This document shows positions 26,016 to 33,026 of a stretch of 33,026 nucleotides of DNA, piece by piece. The stretch covers positions 1 through 33,026 of the forward strand of contig JBFMDV010000037.1 in assembly GCA_040753875.1 (NCBI GenBank). Direction: 5' to 3'. Under the pieces are notes generated by a model. That model had not been told where the DNA came from and searched no databases. It saw only the letters and a list, made by a program, of their open reading frames with translations. Each line of letters opens with the position of its first letter. Within the stretch, counting starts at the first letter, position 1. The stretch comes from Candidatus Zixiibacteriota bacterium (GTDB lineage: Bacteria > Zixibacteria > MSB-5A5 > GN15 > FEB-12). The position numbers and the translations under genes are program-made.

Positions 26016-26267
26016 TCATAGAACGGGCAGCAGAAATACGATGATGTCCAGCAGCGAAGGCGTGGCTGTCACCGACTCGCTTGAGGTAGTCGTGGTTGTG
26101 TCGGGCGGCAGCGCGTTGGTCCCGGTCGTGTCGATGCCTTGGGTCGGCGGGACGGGTGAGGTCCCATCGGCGGTTGCTGGGGAAACCGCTAACTGGAAGA
26201 TCAGTGTGATGGCGGCCAGCAGCGCCAGCCATCCCGCGGCACGGTGTCTCTTTAGACCTGTGGTCAT
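26016..26267 (-). CDS. Small exported protein, unknown function
   Basis: 83 residues. ATG 26267 is preceded by a perfect AAGGAGG five bases away, which makes translation very likely. The N-terminus is a signal peptide (basic 'GLKRHR', hydrophobic 'LALLAAITLIFQLAV', cut near 'ATA'). The mature part is Ser/Thr/Pro-rich ('ALPPDTTTTTSSES') and ends in a short hydrophobic tail ('LLDIIVFLLPVL') that could insert in a membrane. No family recognised. It sits between the large kinase-AAA+ regulator and the WYL regulator, all in the same direction, with a sigma-54-like motif about 160 bases upstream. It may be the regulated product of this locus. Confidence 0.65.
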   Translation of the reverse strand: MTTGLKRHRAAGWLALLAAITLIFQLAVSPATADGTSPVPPTQGIDTTGTNALPPDTTTTTSSESVTATPSLLDIIVFLLPVL

Positions 26268-26429
26268 TGTGTCCTCCTTCTCGACTTGGGTTCATCAGGT
26301 CAGGAGGGAACCAATTCACACCGCGTGCCATTAGATCGAGAGAGCTTGTGAATCTCTGTATCATACTTTCCAGCAAGAGGTTACTGGAATTATGGAGGAA
26401 TGATTGATTGGGCTCGCATGCCTATCCCA

Positions 26430-26445
26430 TGCAAAACCGTGGCAA
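26430..26445 (-). promoter_or_regulatory. Sigma-54-like promoter motif upstream of the small exported protein
   Basis: The minus strand reads TTGCCACGGTTTTGCA. The -12 box (TTTGCA) fits; the -24 box has TG instead of the invariant GG at the correct spacing. The last ten bases are identical to the motif at 31051-31060. Candidate only. Confidence 0.25.
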
Positions 26446-26531
26446 GATAAACTATTAACTCTATGATTAGCAGCGGACAAGCCGCGCCACGGCGATCATC
26501 CACCGGTGGCGGGGTGGCGAGAAATAGGGGG

Positions 26532-29500
26532 TCAGCGGTTTTTTCTGATCCCGTATTTTTTGATTTTTCTTCTCAGAGTGGTGAGCGGCATGTTGAGCGC
26601 TCGGGCGGTTGCGCTGAGATTCCAGCCCGAATCAGCTAGCGCCTGGCGAAGTCGAGCAATCTCCGCCCCGGCAGCAGCCTGATCCTGAACCGGACCTGCT
26701 GAACCAGGCTGTACGATTTCGGCTGGAAGCATAGCAGCGGTTATCCGTTCTCCGGGATAGAGAATGCAACAGCGCTCAACTGCGTTCTTCAGTTGTCGGA
26801 CGTTCCCCGGCCAGGAATAGCGCATCATGGCTTCGATAACCTGGTTGGTGAAAATTGGCGCCTTCTTGCCGGTGGCGTGAATCTGAAGGAAGTGCTCTAT
26901 CAAGAGTGGGATGTCGTCCGGGCGTTCCCGGAGCGGTGGTATTTCGATCATGAACGTGTTGATCCGGTACAACAGGTCCTCTCGGAAGGTCTTGTCGATA
27001 ATCATCTGGCTAAGGTCCATGTTGGTGGCGTAGATGAATCGGACATCTGTCTGGATTGGCCGGTTGCTGCCGACTTTCTCGAATTGCTGGTATTCCAGCA
27101 CCCGAAGAACCTTCATTTGAACCGACAGCGGCATATTACCAATCTCATCGAGATAGAGCGTACCGCCGTTGGCCGCCACAAATCTGCCGTCCCTGGCAAC
27201 AGTCTGAGTAGCGGCACCATGCTCCACTCCGAATAGCTCGGCTTCGATCATGGTCTCTGGGATCGCCGCACAGTTGAGTTTGACCAGGGCATGCTCGGAT
27301 CGGAGACTCTGTGAGTGAATCATCTGGCACAGGATCTCCTTACCAGTACCGCTTTCCCCGACCAGGAGTACCGGTGCGTCGGTCTTGGCTATCGCACCCA
27401 ACTTCCCAAGCAACTCTTCAATCGAGCGATTCCTCGTTACAAACGTCCCGGAGTATCCCAGGCGTCCCAGGTCGCGCTGCAGTTCGACATTGGCAAATCG
27501 CAGGTTGCAAAAACTATCCACCGTGGCCAGCGCTACTGCGATCACGTTGGCGATGGTCAGGATGTATGTGATGTCCTCTTTATCAAAAAGCGTCGGAATC
27601 GCATGATGGTCGAGGTAGAGAACGCCAAGTGTTTCTTCGTCGTAGGTAAGCGGTACCGCCATCACCGACATGATGTTGTGCAACAGCACGCTCCGGAACT
27701 GGTTGGTTCGTTTGTCCTCGAGGGCGTTCTCGATAATGAGGGGCATCGCGTCGCGCACGACGGCGGACGGTACATTGCGACTGATATCCAGTATATCGGT
27801 CAGGCTCTGATCGTCGCAATTGACAGAAGCCGCGATATGCAGCTTGGCTGGGCCGCGCGACGTGAGGAGCAGCACGCCTCGCTCCGCGCCGGACTGATCA
27901 ACTGCAAACTGAACCAAGCGCTGCAAGGATTCGCGGTAATCTCCGATTCCCTTGAGTATCTTGGACATGTCGTGAAACGATGAAATGAGCTGACTCTCAT
28001 GGTCCTCGGTCGTACCTGTCGAATTCAGTAGTTCTTGGATCCGGCCCGCCAGCAAGTTGTTGCCAAGAGCCTGTGCCAGCCGCAGAGACTGACGCAGAAA
28101 CTTGCGGGCATGGCGGGGCTGGGCCTGTTCGCGATACAGTGCGGCCAGCTTCATCCCTGTCACGAGGGCAAGAAAGTTCTGCTGAGCCGCAAGCATTATT
28201 CGGAAGGCTTCTTTGAAAGAAGCCAGTCTTGCCCGCGGACCGGCGGTGGACTGACCATCGTGAATCACCGCCGCCAGGGCTGCAAAGACCGGCACCCGTG
28301 ACTTGTCGACAGGCTTAAGAAGACTCTCCACTGCCGCAAGATCCTGCGGACCAAGAGAGTGTGACTCTTGCACCAATACGTGATAATACCCGACTGCGGC
28401 GTAGTACCGACATCGCAATTGAGCCAGACGTCCGGATGCCGCGGTGATCTCGGCCGTCAGATCCGTCGGTCCGATGTAGTGCCGGCACAACAAGACGAGC
28501 ATGCGAATCTCAGCGAGCGATGCTTCATCTTGCAAGTGCTCGAACTTCAATATCGCCGTTTCGGCAAATCCACGACACTGAGTGAGATTTCCCTCCATCA
28601 ATGCCGCCTCACACAACACGTGGTAAGCCTTGGCGATGGTCTTGGTCGCTTCACCTTCCTCGACCAGTTCGAGCGCCCGATAGGCCGCTTCCTTTGCTGC
28701 GGCCAGTTCACCAAAGTTGAGCTTCAGAAACGCAAGTTGCTGGTAGTGCGTGATCATGGTCGTTCTGCCGCCGGTAGCCGACGCTGCCTCAAGCGTTCGC
28801 TGCATCCAGTAGTCGGCTTTCTGCCGCTCGGCCAGGCGGGTATAGGAGGTGGCAAGATTGTAACAGATGATGGCGAACGATGACCGGTTGCCGCTGCTGT
28901 CGGCGTGCTTCATCGACTGCTTGCTTACACGGAGGACAGACTCGTGGTCTCCGAAATCGCTCAGAAGTACGGCAAACCCCACGAATATCGGGAGCACACG
29001 TCCCGTGATCGAATGCTCCTCCGCCACCTGTATGGCCTTTGCCACTTCTCGTCTGGCGGCATCGAACTGGCCACGGTACCAGTACAGCATCCCCTGCGTG
29101 TAAAGCGCCATTGCCAGAGTCTCGGCGAACCCGTTCTGACGGCAGTGACCGATGACGCTGTCGAGTAATTCCTGCGACCGCTGGTACTCTCGTTGCGATA
29201 TGAGGAGCCAGGCGTGGATACGGCGAAAGGCCTCTCGCGCCTCTTGGTCGGTTGTCTCCTCGACATACGGTGAGAGAGATGCCACCACTGCCTGGGCGCG
29301 ATTGAGTCGCCCAGTGTTCAGCAACACCGGAAGTAGACGAAGCGCCGCTCCAAGCCGCCCGGCGCCGTTCAATTGGGGGAGCGCATACAGTGTCTCGAAA
29401 TGTTCCGCCGCTTGGCTCAATCGACCGAGTTGGTTCGCAATCCGCCCCGCCTGCTCAAGGAGAACAACGATCTGGTCCGTACTGCCTGTATTCTGCAATA

Positions 29501-30704
29501 ACCTCAGACCGGCGCGGTACGACAGATACGCCTGCTCCAAGTGACCCGACTGCTCGTGCATAGGGGCACGGGCCATCAGATGGGCGGCATCGCCGCCGTT
29601 GTCTGCCGACCCCGGCGATGTACGGGGACGCCCGTCCGCAACCGCTTGCAAAGCGCTGTAGGTCGCCTCCAGGAGCTGATCGTCGGCAGGCAGATGCCAG
29701 TAGTCGCCGTTCTGCTCGACGCTCGCCCGGTGTATCAGTTCTCCCAAAATGCGGAAGGTGCGCAGTTCGCTTCGCTGTGCTGCATCCGAAAAGGCTTCGA
29801 GCAGCTCGTCGCTCAAACCCATCACCCGGCATTGGCGGCGAACAAAATCGGCGAAACCGGCTCGCTTGAGCAGCTCCTTTTTGTCAATCTGCGCGCGCCG
29901 AGACCGAACGATCTGACGAAGGAGGACTTTGATTATGTCGGCGTGCCGCTGTTTGTCAAGGAGGCCGATATTGACCAGGGCCGCCAGAAGCACTCGAGGC
30001 CTCTGCAGATAATCTTCCGCGACGAGTTTCTCGGCAAGCCAGGATATTTTCTCACGAAGCGCGTCATTTGCAGCGCCGGACAATTCCGTGGATGTCGACA
30101 GCAGCGACAAGACCGACTGCAACTCCCTGCCCAGAGAGTAATTGTCCGATTGAGCGACAATCCGCTCGTTGGCCAGGATCTCCGGCGCGATCCGTTCCGG
30201 AGTACCAAATACCTTCGCGCTCAGCTTGCTGTCGATGGGGCAGAGAAAATCGAGATCGACCAGACGAACCTGCGGTCGGCCGTGTAGGCGCACCAGAAAG
30301 TTGGCCAGCTTCAGGTCGCCGTGCACGTAGCCCATCTGGTGGACGTAGTCTACGATGCAGCAGATCTCCGGGAGTATCCACTCTAATTGGCTCCAGAGCA
30401 ATGCGGGCGTCAGTTCCTGCCAGTTGGCGGTGTCGAGATACGGATACTCGATAAACAGCACATCATTTTCGGTGACTTTTCGGCGCGCTCGCACTACGCG
30501 AGGCCAACGCAGAGCGCCTTGAAGCCGGAACGACTGGAGCAGAAGTTGCCTGGCGGCGGCCGGCTCGGTGGCCAATGGGCTGGTAGAGCTCTTGACAATT
30601 GCTGCCAGACCGTTTTCGGCGTGTGACGCCAGCCATGTCTGGCAGGCGCTGTTTTCGGACAGGAGTTTTTGGAAACGAAAAGCCTTGGAAACAGGGTGCT
30701 TCAT
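26532..30704 (-). CDS. Protein kinase-TPR-GAF-AAA+-Fis regulator (sigma-54 activator-like)
   Basis: 1390 residues from ATG 30704 (TTG 30725 is also in frame). The N-terminal Ser/Thr-kinase-like domain at about 1-265 has Lys38 in 'AAIVKS', catalytic-loop 'YVHGDLKLANFLV' (Asp130) and 'LVDLDF' in place of DFG. Long TPR-type helical repeats run from about 370 to 880. A GAF domain spans about 905-1055 ('SGAERGVLLLTS', 'VMAVPLTYDEETLGVLYLD'). The AAA+ domain spans about 1090-1305 with Walker A 'GESGTGKE' (about 1116), Walker B 'GGTLYLDEIG', an arginine-finger region and 'WPGNVRQLKNAV'. The loop that is GAFTGA in classic sigma-54 activators reads GAATQT (about 1163). A Fis-type HTH ends the protein ('WNLSATARALNMPLTTLRRKI'). 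It is a single-chain receptor and transcription activator. It is transcribed divergently from the broken secreted gene and ahead of the small exported protein gene. Confidence 0.9.
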   Translation of the reverse strand: MKHPVSKAFRFQKLLSENSACQTWLASHAENGLAAIVKSSTSPLATEPAAARQLLLQSFRLQGALRWPRVVRARRKVTENDVLFIEYPYLDTANWQELTPALLWSQLEWILPEICCIVDYVHQMGYVHGDLKLANFLVRLHGRPQVRLVDLDFLCPIDSKLSAKVFGTPERIAPEILANERIVAQSDNYSLGRELQSVLSLLSTSTELSGAANDALREKISWLAEKLVAEDYLQRPRVLLAALVNIGLLDKQRHADIIKVLLRQIVRSRRAQIDKKELLKRAGFADFVRRQCRVMGLSDELLEAFSDAAQRSELRTFRILGELIHRASVEQNGDYWHLPADDQLLEATYSALQAVADGRPRTSPGSADNGGDAAHLMARAPMHEQSGHLEQAYLSYRAGLRLLQNTGSTDQIVVLLEQAGRIANQLGRLSQAAEHFETLYALPQLNGAGRLGAALRLLPVLLNTGRLNRAQAVVASLSPYVEETTDQEAREAFRRIHAWLLISQREYQRSQELLDSVIGHCRQNGFAETLAMALYTQGMLYWYRGQFDAARREVAKAIQVAEEHSITGRVLPIFVGFAVLLSDFGDHESVLRVSKQSMKHADSSGNRSSFAIICYNLATSYTRLAERQKADYWMQRTLEAASATGGRTTMITHYQQLAFLKLNFGELAAAKEAAYRALELVEEGEATKTIAKAYHVLCEAALMEGNLTQCRGFAETAILKFEHLQDEASLAEIRMLVLLCRHYIGPTDLTAEITAASGRLAQLRCRYYAAVGYYHVLVQESHSLGPQDLAAVESLLKPVDKSRVPVFAALAAVIHDGQSTAGPRARLASFKEAFRIMLAAQQNFLALVTGMKLAALYREQAQPRHARKFLRQSLRLAQALGNNLLAGRIQELLNSTGTTEDHESQLISSFHDMSKILKGIGDYRESLQRLVQFAVDQSGAERGVLLLTSRGPAKLHIAASVNCDDQSLTDILDISRNVPSAVVRDAMPLIIENALEDKRTNQFRSVLLHNIMSVMAVPLTYDEETLGVLYLDHHAIPTLFDKEDITYILTIANVIAVALATVDSFCNLRFANVELQRDLGRLGYSGTFVTRNRSIEELLGKLGAIAKTDAPVLLVGESGTGKEILCQMIHSQSLRSEHALVKLNCAAIPETMIEAELFGVEHGAATQTVARDGRFVAANGGTLYLDEIGNMPLSVQMKVLRVLEYQQFEKVGSNRPIQTDVRFIYATNMDLSQMIIDKTFREDLLYRINTFMIEIPPLRERPDDIPLLIEHFLQIHATGKKAPIFTNQVIEAMMRYSWPGNVRQLKNAVERCCILYPGERITAAMLPAEIVQPGSAGPVQDQAAAGAEIARLRQALADSGWNLSATARALNMPLTTLRRKIKKYGIRKNR

Positions 30705-30731
30705 GATACGGACCGATCCAGCCAACTGTCG

Positions 30732-30871
30732 GCAATATCGCGCCTTACCGCAGATGTCCGGTCAACTCTCCTCTTCAAGATAGGTCAAATCCGTCTGGAG
30801 CCAAGACGAATTTTTTTGAAAAAAGTTCAACTCAAACTGACAGGTTCTGTCATAGTCGCTCGCGATATTGC
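30732..30871. repeat. 11-bp inverted repeat pair flanking the kinase-regulator upstream region
   Basis: GCAATATCGCG (30732-30742) and CGCGATATTGC (30861-30871) are exact inverted copies about 118 bases apart, upstream of the kinase-AAA+ gene. Inside lies a palindrome, TGACAG-GTT-CTGTCA (30838-30852). Together these look like operator sites that could be bridged by a looping protein, or the arms of a long RNA stem in the leader. Confidence 0.5.
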
Positions 30872-30921
30872 GGGTTGTCGGCTGGAACCGGCCAGAGGTG
30901 GGGTGCCAGTTATTGTCGGGA

Positions 30922-30989
30922 CGGGAAGGCGCGGAACTGTGTCAGTCGGGGGTGTGGGCTGTCACTATCGTCCTCCGCCCGCCTTCCCG
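30922..30989. repeat. 10-bp inverted repeat in the divergent intergenic region
   Basis: CGGGAAGGCG (30922-30931) and CGCCTTCCCG (30980-30989) are exact inverted copies. A GC-rich hairpin (about 30990-31014) follows at once. No coding sequence is convincing between 30705 and 31151; this stretch appears purely regulatory. Confidence 0.4.
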
Positions 30990-31044
30990 CGCCCGAGAAC
31001 AGCGGCTCGGCGCTCCATTTTGCTGTTGATTCAACTTGACGGCG

Positions 31045-31060
31045 CGGTTGCGGTTTTGCA
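31045..31060 (+). promoter_or_regulatory. Sigma-54-like promoter motif upstream of the broken secreted gene
   Basis: The plus strand reads CGGTTGCGGTTTTGCA. The invariant GG (31046-31047) and GC (31058-31059) are exactly 12 bases apart, with a perfect TTGCA at -12. The rest of the -24 box is poor. It shares CGGTTTTGCA with the minus-strand motif at 26430-26439. Confidence 0.35.
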
Positions 31061-31151
31061 CACTAAAGGCAGGGAAACGTCTCTACTCTACAGTGCTCGA
31101 AATGGGGGTTAGGTTAGGTGTGGTAGTACGGCTTCGCCTGAAAGGAGGGTG

Positions 31152-31217
31152 ATGGTATGGGATAGTTTGACACGAGCACTATATCCGATTCATATCTTTC
31201 ACATCGTTCCGTCTTAA
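31152..31217 (+). CDS. Possible 21-aa leader peptide
   Basis: ATG 31152 lies three bases after a perfect AAGGAGG (31142-31148). The frame encodes MVWDSLTRALYPIHIFHIVP plus a final Ser and stops at TAA 31215-31217. It could be a short regulatory leader peptide of the secreted gene. The Shine-Dalgarno is strong, but the spacing is short and an out-of-frame ATG at 31157 stops after two codons. Low confidence. Confidence 0.2.
   Translation: MVWDSLTRALYPIHIFHIVPS
31167..31196 (+). promoter_or_regulatory. Possible sigma-70 promoter of the secreted gene
   Basis: A perfect TTGACA (31167-31172) with a -10 of TCATAT (17-base spacing) or CATATC (18-base). It lies about 55 bases before ATG 31253. If used, the short leader peptide frame would not be transcribed. 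Confidence 0.4.
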
Positions 31218-31252
31218 TGTTAGACGAATCACCAGAAATGGAGGAAATTTGT

Positions 31253-32902
31253 ATGACGTTTCGAAGGAAGCATTTCACGGACCACTCGGTCGAATTGGCT
31301 GATGGAGTGGCAAAGGAGTATCCGGCTTCGCGTTTGCTCTGGGTAGTTCTGCTTACGACGGGACTGGCCCTTGGGCTGCAGCCGGCTCCTGTCCGTGGAA
31401 GTGACAAACTAATACCGCGAATCAAGTACTCATTGGAGCCAAACACGCCTTTAAGGGCCGCTGGTCCCGCCACGTTGGTCTTCAGCTTCATTCCTGCCGT
31501 CCATGGTTGTGACAGTGTGCAAGTAACCGTCACTACGGATGGGAACCTTGAATGCCACTCACCCAAGCAATGGACCGTCGTCTTTGGCGCCAAGCCTCCG
31601 TACACGCCGGACACCAGTCTGCTCGAGGTTGTGATCGGAGACAAGGATACATGCGGCTTCACAATCCACCTGGACTGCCCCCGGTTTGATTGGGATATCG
31701 ACAGGTTCTTCGTCACGACTGGGGACACAATCGAAATATTCAGTGGCGATCCAAGGTGGATTGACCGCGATTTTCCCCAGGTCCCGAATTACCCCCAGCC
31801 TCCGCAAGGGAGGCGGGTGCGGGGAGAATTCCCGCTGCTGGATTCCCTGTTTCCGTTTGAGGACGATACCGTTACAGTCCCAAAGCAGACTCTCCGCAGG
31901 AGCGAATCGAAGGCTGAGGATGAACGGCTGGAGATGCGGCGGTTGGAACTGACACCTCTGGCTAACGCCTCGGTTCAGACCATAATGGTCGATGGCCAAT
32001 ACTACCAACGCCGGAAGGGTGAATACAAGTTCCATCCCATCGAAGTGATAACCGACATGCGGGCGCACAGTCAACGGCGTTTGGACTCCGTCATGGCGGC
32101 TGACGCCGGACGGTTGCATGACACGTGGCTGGACCTGCGCGATTCCGCGAAGTACGAATGGGCCCGCAAAAATGTCGACTCACTGATTCCCACGACCGTC
32201 CCTGGGATATTTCACGCCTTGATCACCAAGCAGACCATGAACAAACTCGGTGAGAAGGACATTGAAATGCACCAGTGGATGGTCAACCTTCCCGGCAAGC
32301 GAAAACTGGGTGAGCCGGAGCAGCAGCCATCGGACACCGTTGACCTCCCGCGCGGCGGCGGCAGAGTAAGGCCAAGTTCTCCGCAAAGCAGTCTGTTCTA
32401 CGAATCATTCGACGACTAATTCCCCAGCGATTGGAACCTGGTCGACTCCAATGTCACCAGCGGCTATGATTATTGGTACTACGTCTACAACTGCTATAGT
32501 ACGAGCGGGTCGTACTCGGCGTGGTGTGCGGGAGCGGGAGACATGGCTGATTGCTCAAACTACGACAACGACATGAACGCGTTCATGTACCAGATTTACG
32601 CTATAGACGTCACTGATTGGACCAACCTGTGGTTGTACTATGCAGTCTTGTATGATACGGAGTTGGGGTACGACTATCTGCTTGTTCATTACTCCTGGGA
32701 CCGGCTGAACTGGATTCCCCTGGAGTATCATGAGGGTTACTTGGGTGGCTGGGAATATCCGGCTTGCCCCATCACAAAGTCTGGAAACACCCTATATCTG
32801 CGCTTTCAGTTTTACAGCGACTATACACAGACAGGATACGGGGTATATCTTGACGATATTGAAGTCACTGGGGACCCTATCCCCAAACCCAATCTGTTCT
32901 GA
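31253..32902 (+). pseudogene. Secreted protein with MAM-like 'choice-of-anchor J' domain, broken by in-frame TAA and IS3 insertion
   Basis: ATG 31253 has GGAGG (31240-31244) eight bases upstream. The first 388 codons encode a long-n-region signal peptide ('LLWVVLLTTGLALGL'), a beta-rich domain (about 50-170) and a charged helical region. The frame then reads 'LFYESFDD', a TAA at 32417-32419, and continues without shift as 'FPSDWNLVDSNVTSGYDYW ... YLDDIEVTGDP'. The two halves together make one familiar domain ('ESFD..FPSDW ... DSN..SGYDYW ... DDI.V', the MAM-like anchor J fold), so the TAA interrupts a single gene. The final TGA (32900-32902) is the first bases of an IS3 terminal repeat, so the original C-terminus is also missing. 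A TAA is unlikely to be recoded; readthrough is possible but less likely than decay. Confidence 0.75.
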
Positions 32903-33026
32903 CCTTCCCCTGATTTTGTGGACAATCAGTTAATCAATGGTGTCAGTCGCTCGAACTCAGCCGGGCTGTGTGAGCCCGCCGCCGAGTGTCGGCGCTGACG
33001 GTTATAAAACACTTCAATATACTCAA
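32900..33026 (-). mobile_element. IS3-family element, one end (continues past right edge)
   Basis: The element begins with TGACCTTCCCCTG at 32900 and its 25-base end closes with TTTTGTGGACA at 32924, the usual layout of IS3/IS150-group terminal repeats (TGA.C..CCCC......GTGGACA). A transposase reading frame lies right inside it on the minus strand. Only this end is in the window, so length and target duplication cannot be seen. Confidence 0.75.
32926..33026 (-). CDS. IS3-family transposase (OrfB), C-terminal fragment
   Basis: The minus-strand frame enters from the right edge and stops at TGA (complement of 32926-32928). It reads 'EYIEVFYNRQRRHSAAGSHSP' then AEFERL, the standard C-terminal end of IS3-group integrase-type transposases (Y-I-x-x-F-Y-N-x-x-R-x-H-S-A...SP). 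The DDE residues are outside the window. Confidence 0.88.
   Translation of the reverse strand, partial: EYIEVFYNRQRRHSAAGSHSPAEFERLTPLIN

Noticed and set aside
26290-26340. Minus-strand TGGCACG upstream of the small exported protein, a perfect sigma-54 -24 box
   Set aside because: The matching -12 position reads GTGA in place of TTGC, so the essential GC is missing at the right distance.
30669-31112. 147-aa plus-strand open frame in the divergent intergenic region
   Set aside because: It overlaps the start of the kinase gene, covers the inverted repeats and has no ribosome site or recognisable sequence.

Overview
The window (about 33 kb, GC-rich) looks like a chromosomal segment of an uncultured bacterium of the FCB superphylum. 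Candidate phylum Zixibacteria is my best guess, by inference. The reasons are a C-terminal T9SS type A sorting domain of the 'NYPNPFNP' kind, several secreted proteins ending in dockerin-like 'DISDL..L.D.LFF' modules, PAS-rich hybrid histidine kinases and canonical sigma-70 promoters (TTGACA/TATACT before a tRNA). No ribosomal or other marker gene is present to fix the taxonomy.

Layout. 1-606: the end of an IS630-type transposase abuts a CPBP protease gene that lacks its normal 5' part. 855-927: tRNA-Asn (minus strand) with its promoter. 1291-8443: a strong promoter, a roughly 700-nt structured leader with no convincing gene, a 1591-aa secreted beta-helix/Ig/cohesin/dockerin/T9SS protein, and a second secreted protein with cohesin-like, thrombospondin type 3 and dockerin modules. 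8584-14002: a compact unit bounded by a promoter and a terminator, encoding an ECF sigma factor, a zinc-motif (HxxxCxxC) putative anti-sigma factor, a 913-aa TPR-CHAT caspase-like protease and a secreted S8 protease with a dockerin. 14167-16547: two exported proteins, a DUF5666-like lipoprotein and a trypsin-fold protease, the latter behind a leader with a 14-bp GAAA-capped hairpin. 16615-25169 (minus): a five-gene signalling operon (response regulator-histidine kinase, response regulator, HDOD protein, response regulator-HD-GYP, and a 1350-aa hybrid kinase). 25344-30704 (minus): a WYL-type regulator, a small secreted protein and a 1390-aa protein kinase-TPR-GAF-AAA+-Fis regulator. 31253-32902: a secreted-protein gene broken by an in-frame TAA and then cut off by an IS3-family element entering from the right edge.

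How it may fit together. The most interesting unit is the sigma/anti-sigma/TPR-CHAT/S8 operon. Its parts resemble the output arm of type III-E CRISPR (TPR-CHAT protease releasing an ECF sigma factor by cleaving its inhibitor), but no CRISPR or gRAMP gene is visible here. The kinase-AAA+ regulator sits between two secreted-protein genes whose upstream regions share a sigma-54-like motif. The secreted proteins carry complementary cohesin-like and dockerin-like modules, which suggests surface assembly. These functional links are inferences from order and motifs.
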